Origin: Sphingomonas sp.
GTDB taxonomy: Bacteria > Pseudomonadota > Alphaproteobacteria > Sphingomonadales > Sphingomonadaceae
NCBI GenBank assembly: GCA_017304655.1
Contig: JAFKLY010000004.1
Location: 186,001 to 250,000, forward strand
Reading direction: 5' to 3'
DNA: 64,000 nt
The notes under the pieces were generated by a model. It ran no database searches. It was given only the letters and a program-made list of their open reading frames with translations, and had not been told where the DNA came from. Position numbers and translations under genes: made by a program. Below are positions 15,135-23,613 of the stretch, piece by piece (position 1 is the stretch's first letter; each line of letters begins with the position of its first letter).

Positions 15135-17143
15135 GCATCTTCCGGCATGACACCCTGGGAAGCTGGACTCGCGGCGGACAGGCTATCGTCCACAATGTCC
15201 GGATGACCACGCAGGTCTTTTATCAGACCCTGCTGGCCGGGCTGGTCATCTGGATCGGCGGGATCATCTGGTACGGGTTGGAGAAGTCCACAGACTATGA
15301 GCGCTATGTCCTGCTGAAACTGGGCCAGGCCAACTTCATGGGGGACGCAGTTCCCGGCAATGCGACCCCGATCCTGTTCAAGACACCGGTTGGCCGGGAG
15401 TATTGGACCACCGCCAAAGGGCTGCTCGACTCCGGAATCGCCCACACCACGCTAGAGGCGTTCGAACGCTACCTCATCCATGGCGCAGTGCTCTCGGGCG
15501 TGTTCGCGCTGGCCATGCTGTTTTGGGCCTGGTTCTATTTTACCCGGACGGGGCGGGGGCTCGGCTCCGACCAGTTCCTGCGCGGAGCACGGTTCGGGAC
15601 CGTGCGCCAGGTCCGTCGAGCGCTCTGGCGCCACGCACGGGGCAGCTTTGAGATCGGCGGGGTCAACGTGCCCGATGTCTTCGAGCCCGAGCATATCCTG
15701 ATCTGCGGAGCTCCCGGCACCGGCAAGACCAACATCATCATCAAAATGCTCGCCGGCATCCGCAAGCGCGGCAAGCGGGCGATCGTCTATGACACCGCCG
15801 GCACCTTCGTCGAGAAATTCTACCGCCCCGGAATCGACGTTCTGCTCAATCCGCTGGACGTCCGGTCCGACCGCTGGTCACCCTGGGTCGATGTCCCCAA
15901 GGACTATCACTACGACCAGATCGCGGAGTCGACGATTCCCGACAAGGCGGGCGATCCATTCTGGGCCAAGTCCGCTCGCGGCACGCTCGTGGCGGTGCTC
16001 CGCAAACTCGCACGTCAGCAGCGCACGCTGGTCTCGATCCTTCTTGATACCCTGCTGCGCTCCAAGCTGAAGGATCTCGCTGCCTTTGCGCAGGGGACCG
16101 ACGCGGCGGCATTCATCTCCATGGAAGGGGAGCGGACCTCGGCCGGCATACAGGCCGAGCTGGCCTCGGTGATGCGGTCCTTCGCCTTTCTCGACGATAC
16201 CGAGGATGGCCTGTCGATCCGCGACTGGGTGGCGAACGAGCGGGACGACAGCTGGCTGTTCATCACCGTGAAGGCGGACCAGCTTCCTTCGCTCCGGCCC
16301 CTGATCACCGTCTGGTTGGACATCGCGATCAGCGCGATCATGAGCCTCACGGCCGATCGCAACCGGCGCCTCTATTGCGTGATCGACGAGCTTCCCTCGC
16401 TCCAGAAACTGCCGAGCCTCTCCGACTTCCTGGCCCGTGCCCGGAAATATGGCGGGTGCGGCATCCTGGGCTTCCAGAGCTATCCGCAGCTCGAGGCGAC
16501 CTACGGCATCCAAGATGCCGCGGCGATCACCGGCTACTGCTCGACCTGGGTGGCGCTGCGCGCGAATGACACCCCGACTGCGAAGCATGTCAGCGAGAAT
16601 CTCGGCCAGGTGGAGCAGGTCGAAGCGAATGAAGGCATGTCCTACGGCGTCAACGACATGCGGGACGGCGTGAACCTCTCGCGGATGCAGGTGACCCGGC
16701 CGTTGGTGATGCACACCGAGGTCACCAACCTACCCAACCTTTGCGGCTATCTGCGGTTCGGGCGCAATCTGCCCGTGGTGCGCTTCGAGGACAGCTATAA
16801 TCGCATGCCCTCCATCGGGACTGCGTTTGAGGAGCGCACGACCGGTCCCGTGCGGATGGCTCTGGAGCCGCTCGCGCCACCCGAGCCACCCGCCGAACCG
16901 CCGTCGCCGCCGTCGCGTCCGGCGACGCGCCGGCGCCGCTCGGTCCCTGCGGACAGCGGGCCCGAACTGCCGCTGGGCCAGCCCGCTCCTTCACCAGCAG
17001 CGGAGGCAGCCGGCCCGGGCCGCACCGCAGATGTCGCACAGCCATCGCCCCCGCCGCTCACGCTTTACGGAAAGCCGACCGCTTCCCGACTGCGCCAGCA
17101 TGGTCGCCATGATGGCGACCGGAATTCGGCGACGCCGGCATGA
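15131..17143 (+). CDS. traD: Type IV coupling protein (TraD/TrwB-like ATPase)
   Basis: A 670-residue membrane ATPase. Two N-terminal transmembrane segments (about residues 23-44 and 115-135) are followed by the motor domain with Walker A GAPGTGKT (193-200) and Walker B with Asp419-Glu420 (YCVIDELPSL). The segments FVEKFYRPGIDVLLNPLD and SDFLARARKYG…LGFQSYPQL are characteristic of the TraD/TraG group that binds DNA. T4CPs pump the relaxase-DNA complex to a mating channel. The start is the GTG at 15131, inside the GTGA overlap. The C-terminus (550-670) is proline-rich and probably disordered. The gene overlaps the relaxase gene by 4 bp. Confidence 0.93.
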   Translation: MSIFRHDTLGSWTRGGQAIVHNVRMTTQVFYQTLLAGLVIWIGGIIWYGLEKSTDYERYVLLKLGQANFMGDAVPGNATPILFKTPVGREYWTTAKGLLDSGIAHTTLEAFERYLIHGAVLSGVFALAMLFWAWFYFTRTGRGLGSDQFLRGARFGTVRQVRRALWRHARGSFEIGGVNVPDVFEPEHILICGAPGTGKTNIIIKMLAGIRKRGKRAIVYDTAGTFVEKFYRPGIDVLLNPLDVRSDRWSPWVDVPKDYHYDQIAESTIPDKAGDPFWAKSARGTLVAVLRKLARQQRTLVSILLDTLLRSKLKDLAAFAQGTDAAAFISMEGERTSAGIQAELASVMRSFAFLDDTEDGLSIRDWVANERDDSWLFITVKADQLPSLRPLITVWLDIAISAIMSLTADRNRRLYCVIDELPSLQKLPSLSDFLARARKYGGCGILGFQSYPQLEATYGIQDAAAITGYCSTWVALRANDTPTAKHVSENLGQVEQVEANEGMSYGVNDMRDGVNLSRMQVTRPLVMHTEVTNLPNLCGYLRFGRNLPVVRFEDSYNRMPSIGTAFEERTTGPVRMALEPLAPPEPPAEPPSPPSRPATRRRRSVPADSGPELPLGQPAPSPAAEAAGPGRTADVAQPSPPPLTLYGKPTASRLRQHGRHDGDRNSATPA

Positions 17144-20094
17144 TCAATCCCATCCGCCTCAAGGGCAGGCCCGCCAATATCAGCCGTTACTATACGGTCG
17201 GAGATTACTACACCAAGGGCACCGACGAGCATTCGGAGTGGGGCGGCCAGATCGCCGCCGAACTCGGGCTGGAGGGAAAGGTCGACCCGGCTATCTTCCA
17301 GGACCTGCTCGCCGGGAAAGTTGGCGATCTTCAGCTCGGCCGTCACCGCGCCGAGGGGAAGATCCAGCATCACCCCGGCTGGGACTTCGCGGTCAATGCG
17401 CCGAAGTCCGTCTCGATCATGGCGCTCGTCATGGGCGACGAGCGTATCCTCGCTGCCCATGAGAAGGCGGTCGGCGCGGCGCTCGGCTATCTTGAGGAAC
17501 ATGCTTCCTTACGGCACAGGGTCGATGGCGAAATCGTCCACGAGACGACCGGCCGGTTGATCTTCGCGCGCTTCACCGAGCATGCGTCGCGCGAACTCGA
17601 CCCGCACCTCCACACCCATGTCGTCGTCATGAACATGACCAATCGCCAGGACGGCGATCGGATGGTCAGTCTCGAAACCAGGGCGATGTTCGTCGAGCAG
17701 ATCGTCGCCGGCCAGGTCTATCGCAACGAACTGGCGCACGACCTTCGCGCGCTTGGCTATCAGATCGACTTCGATCCCCGCACAGGCCTCTTCGAAATCC
17801 GTGGTGTTCCGTCCGAACTGGCCAAGGCCATGTCGCAGCGAGCCGAGCAGATCAACGCGCATGCCAAGGAGCATGGCCTGACCGGACAGGCCGGCCGACA
17901 GAAATCCTTCTATGCGACGCGTGGTCCGAAGGAGAAAATCTCACTGGAGCAGTTGCACGACCAGTGGGCGTCCAGATCGGCGCCCTATCGGGAGATACTC
18001 GACGCCACGCGAGAAAATGCAGACCGCAGCGAGCATGACATCGGGGCCCCGGATAATCGCACCTCGGCCCGCGCAATGCTGTTCGGTATTCGCCAGGCAG
18101 AGACCCGGGAAGCCGTCAACAATCTGGGACGCATGTTCCGGCTCGCGCTGGCTTCTCATGTCGGAGAGGTCCGGCTCTCGGATATTCGCCCCCTGGTCGA
18201 GGAGCATGAAAACCGCTTCAAGCTGCTCGCGACAAGGCATCAAACCGGAGACGATATCCACACGAGTGGGCGCACCACCCGGCGCACCGCTCGTTTGGAA
18301 CTGGCGCTTTCCGAGCATCTGTCGCTTTCGCTGGGCGACGCGACGCCCATCGCGACGGCCGAACGCATCCGGGCTGTCATGGCCGACGCGGGACTCAATC
18401 CCGCCCAGGAGGCAGCGCTCCTCCACATCGGGACGACCAATGATCGGCTGGTCGGGGTTCATGGTGTAGCCGGCGCGGGAAAGTCGACCTTGGTGAAGGC
18501 GCTGAACGATGTCGCGCCACAGGGCATGACACTCGTCGCACTCGCTCCAACCTCGTCGGCCGCCGCCAGTCTCGGCGCCATCGCAGGGATCTACTCCCGG
18601 ACGGTTGCCAGCCTCGTTGCCGGGGGTGGGCGCAACATCGATGACAGCTATACCCTCGTGCTCGACGAGGCCGGCCAGCTTGGCAACCGGCAGGCGCTGC
18701 GCGTGCTGGAAATCAGCCGTATGACCGGCGCGCGACTGATCATCCTCGGCGACAACAAGCAGACCGGGGCAATCGAGCAGGGGAAAGCCTTCTGGCTATT
18801 GCAGAAGCTGGGCCTCTCGACGGCCGAGCTCACCGAGTCCGTGCGCCAGGAAACCCGCATGATGAAGGCCGCGGTGACCCAGGCTCGCCTGGGCAACTAC
18901 GCCGCCTCGCTGGAGAACCTCGACAAGGTGACCAGCGGCGAAGATGGAGAAGCCCTCGCCAGGGGACTGGTCGGCGAATGGACCAGACTGAAACCCGAGA
19001 ACCGCGCGAACACCAACATCCTCGTGCTGGAAAATGCCACCCGGTTGATCGTCAACACCAAGATTCGGGAAGCGTTGAAGACCGAGGGCGCCGTCGCAGC
19101 GGAGGAGGCGCGGCTCTCGGTGCTCACTCCGGCCGGCATGACCGATCAGGAGAAGCATTTTGCCCGCTTCTATTCGGGCGGACAAGTACTGATCTTCTCG
19201 CGGGACAATGCGGGCCTGGGAGTCGCCCGCGACACCGAATATCGTGTTGTTGGGATCGGCCGTGACGCGAACGGTCGGCAGGTGGTCCGGATGGTCGACG
19301 AACACGGTCGGACCATCCGGTGGGACCCTCGTATCGGACGCGGCTCGCGGGTCAATGTATTCCGCAGCGAAGAGCGCGATTTGGCCACGGGTGACCGCAT
19401 CCAGTGGCGTTTGGTGAACCATGACCTTGGTTTGAAGAACGCCGAGCGCGGCACCGTCGAGCGCCTGGATGGAGCGGTCGCGACGATCCGCTGGGACCGG
19501 GAAGGGCGAGTCCAGGATATCGACCTTTCCCAGCACAAAAGCTGGGACCACGGCTACGCGGAGACGGTCTATTCTGCCCAGTCGAAGACCTATGACCGCG
19601 CTTATGTGCTCGCGCCGGTGAATTCCGGGCTGGTTACGGGCCAAAATTACTACACGGCCATCACGCGCGCGCGTTTCGGCGTGAAGCTCTGGACTGAGGA
19701 TCGGGAGCGCCTCGTCGACAAGCTTGAACGCCACTCCGGGGAGAAGACCTCCGCTCTGGAAGGCCTCGGCCGCCTCGATCGCGACAGTCACAGGGCTCGC
19801 GAGGAGCGCCATGGAGAGCGGTGGGATCGGCTGCGCGATCAGCAGCGCAGCGAGCGCCAGGAACGCAAGGAGCGGATGCGTGCGGAGCAGGAGGCTCGCA
19901 ACCGGCCCGAACAGGGTGGCCTGGCCCATCTGCTTGCCGGTCGTGCGCAGTCTGCGGTGGAGGCTGTGGATCGGTGGCTTACGAACATCCTGACCCGGAG
20001 TGTTGAGGAGGGGCCACACACCCAGACGACGCCTCCACGCGTTGATCGGGGCCTCGCGCAACAGCACGACCATGCGGCTGGCCATGATCATTAG
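17140..20094 (+). CDS. traA: MobF-family conjugative relaxase/helicase (TraA/TrwC-like)
   Basis: A 984-residue two-domain protein. The TrwC-type relaxase domain (residues 1-300) has the catalytic tyrosines near the N-terminus (RYYTVGDYY, 16-24) and the metal-binding triad His156-x-His158-x-His160 (HLHTHVV). The helicase domain begins near 410 with the P-loop GVAGAGKS (442-449), continues through VLDEAGQLG and GDNKQTGAIEQG, and ends with a UvrD-like VYSAQSKTYDRAYV/TAITRARFGVKLW part. It nicks at oriT and unwinds the strand for transfer. A basic, Arg/Glu-rich tail follows. The ATG overlaps the coupling-protein stop (ATGA). Confidence 0.94.
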   Translation: MINPIRLKGRPANISRYYTVGDYYTKGTDEHSEWGGQIAAELGLEGKVDPAIFQDLLAGKVGDLQLGRHRAEGKIQHHPGWDFAVNAPKSVSIMALVMGDERILAAHEKAVGAALGYLEEHASLRHRVDGEIVHETTGRLIFARFTEHASRELDPHLHTHVVVMNMTNRQDGDRMVSLETRAMFVEQIVAGQVYRNELAHDLRALGYQIDFDPRTGLFEIRGVPSELAKAMSQRAEQINAHAKEHGLTGQAGRQKSFYATRGPKEKISLEQLHDQWASRSAPYREILDATRENADRSEHDIGAPDNRTSARAMLFGIRQAETREAVNNLGRMFRLALASHVGEVRLSDIRPLVEEHENRFKLLATRHQTGDDIHTSGRTTRRTARLELALSEHLSLSLGDATPIATAERIRAVMADAGLNPAQEAALLHIGTTNDRLVGVHGVAGAGKSTLVKALNDVAPQGMTLVALAPTSSAAASLGAIAGIYSRTVASLVAGGGRNIDDSYTLVLDEAGQLGNRQALRVLEISRMTGARLIILGDNKQTGAIEQGKAFWLLQKLGLSTAELTESVRQETRMMKAAVTQARLGNYAASLENLDKVTSGEDGEALARGLVGEWTRLKPENRANTNILVLENATRLIVNTKIREALKTEGAVAAEEARLSVLTPAGMTDQEKHFARFYSGGQVLIFSRDNAGLGVARDTEYRVVGIGRDANGRQVVRMVDEHGRTIRWDPRIGRGSRVNVFRSEERDLATGDRIQWRLVNHDLGLKNAERGTVERLDGAVATIRWDREGRVQDIDLSQHKSWDHGYAETVYSAQSKTYDRAYVLAPVNSGLVTGQNYYTAITRARFGVKLWTEDRERLVDKLERHSGEKTSALEGLGRLDRDSHRAREERHGERWDRLRDQQRSERQERKERMRAEQEARNRPEQGGLAHLLAGRAQSAVEAVDRWLTNILTRSVEEGPHTQTTPPRVDRGLAQQHDHAAGHDH

Positions 20095-20662
20095 GGCCGC
20101 CTTCCACCTCAGGTTCGCGTCGACCCTCTCCAGGGCGGTTCTGGCTGCCTTTGTGCTCGCTATTCCTGTCCATTCAGCGGAAGCTCGAACGACCCGTCAA
20201 AACACGATCGATGAACAGACCGTCGCGACGTGCATCGCCCGGTCGGCCGCCGGCCGAGGCTGGCTTGCCAAGACGCTCTGGGGATTGCGCGATCAGGAGG
20301 GCGGCTGGATAGGCGCGGAAGTCGCAAACAGCGACGGCAGTCACGACCTCGGACCATTGCAGGTCAATAGTTGGTGGGTGCCGCGGCTGGCGGCGGTCAC
20401 CGGTCGGCCGGAGCGACATGTCCGCCATTGGCTCAAACAGGATGCCTGTTTCAATGTCGAAGCCGCGCGCTGGATATTCCTCTCCGGGTTGGCGACCACG
20501 CGCGATTATTGGAAGGCGATCGGTGTCTATCACAGCCCGACGGGGTGGCGGCAACAACGCTACACCTCGAGCGTCGTTGTTCATCTGCGGCGGCGGTTCG
20601 GGTCCAGTCTCTTCGCTCGTCCGTCAAAAAGGCCACCGCCAGTTTCTGGGTCCACGCGATGA
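20072..20662 (+). CDS. Lytic transglycosylase (VirB1-like) of the mobile element
   Basis: About 196 residues with a signal peptide (IIRAAF…AVLAAFVLAIPVHSAEA). The SLT fold is indicated by the catalytic Glu76 in LRDQEGGW, the SHDLGPLQVNSWWVPRLA loop, a Cys-containing CFNVEAARWIFL helix and YHSPTGWRQQRY. It would cut peptidoglycan to make room for the DNA-transfer channel. It begins inside the last codons of the relaxase gene and its stop overlaps the next ATG, so the transfer genes form one translational chain. The exact start is uncertain (ATGs at 20072 and 20084). Confidence 0.85.
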   Translation: MRLAMIIRAAFHLRFASTLSRAVLAAFVLAIPVHSAEARTTRQNTIDEQTVATCIARSAAGRGWLAKTLWGLRDQEGGWIGAEVANSDGSHDLGPLQVNSWWVPRLAAVTGRPERHVRHWLKQDACFNVEAARWIFLSGLATTRDYWKAIGVYHSPTGWRQQRYTSSVVVHLRRRFGSSLFARPSKRPPPVSGSTR

Positions 20663-21057
20663 GAAGGCGTCGTCGGCCCAAGGTTTTGGAAATCAGTTCA
20701 CCACCGCCTCCGCCCGTAGAGGCAGAAGCTCTCGTCTCACCGTCGGTATTTGCTTCCCCGCATGATTCTAAGCCCGTCGGAGAGCCATCACCACCCTTGG
20801 TGACAGTATCGTCGGCGGTGCGAGGCTCATCGCTTGGCTTTGGGTCACAACGGGTTTCCAGGCGCGCAATGTTCTCGGTCGCCCTCGTGGCTGACGCCAA
20901 GGCCTACTTCGAACGGCACCTGGATCGCCCTGTCAGCGACGACGAGGCGAGAAACTTTCTCGGGAATTTCACGGACTTTTTCACGGCTTTCGACGGCCGG
21001 AGGCAGGATCGCCAACAGAACTGTCCGTGCGAAGTAAATCAGAACAACCCCAAGTAA
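20659..21057 (+). CDS. Hypothetical protein at the end of the transfer operon
   Basis: A 132-residue protein whose ATG overlaps the stop of the transglycosylase gene. The first 65 residues are a basic and proline/serine-rich, probably disordered stretch. The C-terminal part (ADAKAYFERHLDRPVSDDEARNFLGNFTDFF) is a helical segment that looks like a short conserved module often found in genes beside integration or mobilization functions. It contains no cofactor or active-site motif. I infer that it is real from the overlap and the conserved-looking tail. Confidence 0.6.
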   Translation: MRRRRRPKVLEISSPPPPPVEAEALVSPSVFASPHDSKPVGEPSPPLVTVSSAVRGSSLGFGSQRVSRRAMFSVALVADAKAYFERHLDRPVSDDEARNFLGNFTDFFTAFDGRRQDRQQNCPCEVNQNNPK

Positions 21058-21135
21058 TTCACATATCGAACTTTCTGAATGTCTTTCAAAAATGAGAGGG
21101 AGAATGGTATATTGAGAGTAAGGAGATCGATTGAT

Positions 21136-22779
21136 ATGACAAAACCCCGCACCAAGATCGTACAGGCAAAGGCAAAATGTATCGCGCAGGAGCGCAACAA
21201 GGCCGTCATGTACGCGCGAGTATCAACCAGTGAGCAGGAGAAGGAGGGGTTTTCTATTCCAGCACAGCAGAAGTTGATGCGAGAGTATGCGGTTCAGAAC
21301 GGTATTACGATCGCCTCGGAGCACCTTGACGTGGAGACGGCGAAGCGCGCTGGTCGTACCGGATTTGAGGAGATGCTTCGCTACATCAAGTCCCATCCGA
21401 GCATCAGAACCATTCTGGTCGAGAAGACCGACAGGCTTTATCGCAACCTCAAGGATTGGGTGACGGTCGACGGACTGGATATCGAGATACATTTCGTGAA
21501 GGAGAATGTGATTCTCTCTCGCGATTCGAGATCGTCGGAGAAGTTCATGCATGGCATCAAGGTTTTGATGGCCAAGAACTACATCGACAATCTCTCTGAG
21601 GAGACCCGCAAGGGAATGCTCGAAAAGGCAGAGCAGGGGATTTGGCCGTCCTTCGCTCCCCTCGGCTACGTCAATGTGATGGGCCCGCTCGGCAAGAAGG
21701 TCATCACAATCGATCCGGATATCGGTCCGTTGGTGACCCGCGTGTTCGAATGGTTCGAGAGCGGCCAATATTCGATCAAGGATGTGACCCAATTGGCCGT
21801 CAGGGTTGGCCTTCGGTACCGCAAGAGCGGAAAACCGGTGGGCGTGAGCACGATCAACACAATGCTACGCAGCCGGATCTACACGGGTTCGTTCGAATGG
21901 CTGGGCAAGACCTATAAGGGCTCGCACACTCCGCTGACGACCTTTGCCAGCTGGTCCAATGTGCAAGAGATCCTGGATGGCCGGTGCATTTCCAATGTCC
22001 ACGGCAATCGGCTCCAATTTGCATACACCGGTTTGATCACCTGCGGTCACTGCGGTTGCGCGGTCACGGCCGAGATCAAGAAGGGCCGTTACATCTACTA
22101 CCACTGCTCCCGGTTCAAGGGACGCTGCCCAGAGCGCTACTTACGGGAGGAGGCGCTCGACGACCAGTTCGCTGCTGTCCTCAAGCGGCTTCAGTTGGAT
22201 GATGAGTCATTTGGGCTCATTGAGCGAGCCATCCGTGAGAGTCATGCAGACGAGCGACGCGACCGCGACGAATCGGTTGAGCGCTTGCGGTCCGAGGCCG
22301 ATCGACTTCAACACCGATTGGACACCCTCTACCTCGACAAGCTCGATGGTCGGGTCACTGTCGAATTCCACGACCGGGTTTCTGCGACCTGGCGCGAGGA
22401 GCGGGATCGGACGCTGCGAGACATGGAGAGCCTGCACACCGCGGAGGACGACCTGATTGATGATGGTCTTGCGTTGCTGGATTTCGTGAGGACCGCGCAC
22501 AACCGGTTTGCCGAACAGCCCTTGGCCACCAAGCGTCGGGCTTTGAATTTGGTATTATCGAACTCTTCATTTGCGGGTGGCGCGCTAACCGTGACGTTCC
22601 GCGAACCGTTTGGAATTCTTGAAAAAATCGGGGGAGCTGGCGGCTCGGGTTTGACCCCAAAAGGGGACGACAAACCCCGAATTTCAGAATTGGCTCCCCG
22701 AGTAGGATTCGAACCTACGGCCATTCGATTAACAGTCGAATGCTCTACCGCTGAGCTATCGGGGAGCAACCGGGCTTAA
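21136..22779 (+). CDS. Large serine recombinase; frame continues through tRNA-Asn
   Basis: About 547 residues. The N-terminal resolvase domain carries the nucleophile Ser30 in MYARVSTSEQ and the downstream arginines around DRLYRNL. It is followed by the recombinase domain (residues about 170-270, …SEETRKGMLEKAEQG…) and a zinc-ribbon (CGHCG … HCSRFKGRC, about 300-330). A coiled-coil region (about 375-460) completes a large serine recombinase. AAGGAG lies 10 nt before the ATG at 21136. The last 30 codons (LAPRVGFEPTAIRL…) are the opposite strand of tRNA-Asn, so the true pre-integration C-terminus is not known. It probably catalyses integration of the element beside this tRNA. Confidence 0.9.
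   Translation: MTKPRTKIVQAKAKCIAQERNKAVMYARVSTSEQEKEGFSIPAQQKLMREYAVQNGITIASEHLDVETAKRAGRTGFEEMLRYIKSHPSIRTILVEKTDRLYRNLKDWVTVDGLDIEIHFVKENVILSRDSRSSEKFMHGIKVLMAKNYIDNLSEETRKGMLEKAEQGIWPSFAPLGYVNVMGPLGKKVITIDPDIGPLVTRVFEWFESGQYSIKDVTQLAVRVGLRYRKSGKPVGVSTINTMLRSRIYTGSFEWLGKTYKGSHTPLTTFASWSNVQEILDGRCISNVHGNRLQFAYTGLITCGHCGCAVTAEIKKGRYIYYHCSRFKGRCPERYLREEALDDQFAAVLKRLQLDDESFGLIERAIRESHADERRDRDESVERLRSEADRLQHRLDTLYLDKLDGRVTVEFHDRVSATWREERDRTLRDMESLHTAEDDLIDDGLALLDFVRTAHNRFAEQPLATKRRALNLVLSNSSFAGGALTVTFREPFGILEKIGGAGGSGLTPKGDDKPRISELAPRVGFEPTAIRLTVECSTAELSGSNRA
22691..22765 (-). tRNA. tRNA-Asn (anticodon GTT)
   Basis: The complement folds as a full cloverleaf: acceptor stem TCCCCGA/TCGGGGA, D-arm AGCTCAGCGGTAGAGCA, anticodon loop with GTT (complement of 22731-22733), T-arm with GGTTCGAATCC, and an encoded CCA at 22691-22693. 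Its 3' end faces the serine recombinase, the usual orientation for an attachment site at a tRNA gene. Confidence 0.98.
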
Positions 22780-22829
22780 CCCGGCGAGGACGGGCCTATA
22801 GCAGCGGCTTTCTTAACAATGCAAGAGCG

Positions 22830-23600
22830 TCAGGCGATAAATTGTTCGGCAGCGATGCGATCGTCCAGCGTGTGTTCGGGGTCGAACAGCAAGGTGAGCG
22901 GCATGGCGAAATCGATCGCGATTTCCACCTGCGCGACATCGCGGACTTCGCGCTGGTCTGCGACGGCGGAAACGGGGCGTTTCACGGGGTCGACGACCCG
23001 CAGCTTGACCTTCGTGCGTTCCGGCAAAATCGCGCCACGCCAGCGGCGGGGGCGGAAGGGGCTGATCGGAGTCAGGGCGACCAGGCCGCAGCCGAGGGGC
23101 AGAATCGGCCCTTGCGCCGAAAGATTATACGCCGTGGAGCCCGCTGGGGTGGCGACTAGCGCGCCATCGCAAACGAGCTCGGGGATCACCACCCGATTGT
23201 CGACCGAGACTTCGAGCCAGGCTGTCTGGCGCGTCTCACGCAACAGGGAGACCTCGTTGATCGCGGGGAGCGTGAATTGCTCACCGCTAACCGTGGTCGC
23301 GTGCATGCGCAGTGGGTTGACCTTGAAGACCTTCGCGCGATCGAGTCGCTGGTCGAGGCCTTCCAGCCGCCACTCGTTCATCAGGAAGCCCACCGTTCCC
23401 AGATTCATGCCGAAAATCGGCACGGTCCGGTGCGTTTCCAGCATGCTGTGCAGCGTCTGGAGCATGAAGCCATCGCCCCCAAGCGCGATGATGGTATCGG
23501 CCTGGGCGATGTCGACGAAGTGAGAGGCTGAGCGCAGCCGTTTGGCGGCCTCCTGCGCCGCATCAGTGGGCGAGGCGAGAAGCGCGAGCTTGCGTTCCAT
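22830..23600 (-). CDS. nadK: NAD kinase
   Basis: A 256-residue cytosolic kinase making NADP from NAD and ATP. It has the GGDG signature (41-44, IALGGDGFML), the NLGTVGFLMNE segment and the INEVSLLRE motif that binds NAD, as well as the DGALVATPAGSTAYNLSAQGPI loop. The C-terminus is typical of the proteobacterial enzyme. It is the first core gene to the right of tRNA-Asn and ends 64 bp from it; moaA follows in the opposite sense of map order, 13 bp upstream on the same strand. Single-copy housekeeping gene, normal length. Confidence 0.96.
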   Translation of the reverse strand: MERKLALLASPTDAAQEAAKRLRSASHFVDIAQADTIIALGGDGFMLQTLHSMLETHRTVPIFGMNLGTVGFLMNEWRLEGLDQRLDRAKVFKVNPLRMHATTVSGEQFTLPAINEVSLLRETRQTAWLEVSVDNRVVIPELVCDGALVATPAGSTAYNLSAQGPILPLGCGLVALTPISPFRPRRWRGAILPERTKVKLRVVDPVKRPVSAVADQREVRDVAQVEIAIDFAMPLTLLFDPEHTLDDRIAAEQFIA

Positions 23601-23613
23601 GGTCCGGGTCAGA

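Larger units (their letters stand above)
9387..22690 (+). mobile_element. Putative integrated mobilizable element ending at tRNA-Asn
   Basis: This block carries, all but one gene on the plus strand, ArdC, a ParB-like protein, small element genes, a ribbon-helix-helix protein, a T4CP coupling ATPase, a MobF relaxase, a lytic transglycosylase and a large serine recombinase next to the 3' end of tRNA-Asn. That is DNA-processing and integration machinery without any mating-pair-formation (VirB/Trb) genes, so it fits an integrative mobilizable element or a decayed ICE. The right edge at the tRNA is well supported. The left edge is a guess: the quorum-sensing and TonB genes at 1-9.4 kb could also be cargo. 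No second copy of the tRNA 3' end was found by eye. Confidence 0.6.

Noticed and set aside
9387..22690. CRISPR array or phage structural genes in the element
   Set aside because: No regularly spaced repeats, cas genes, capsid, terminase or tail genes were seen.
22329..22769. Minus-strand frame beginning in tRNA-Asn
   Set aside because: It crosses the tRNA and the recombinase gene; the protein-like text is a by-product of the tRNA sequence.
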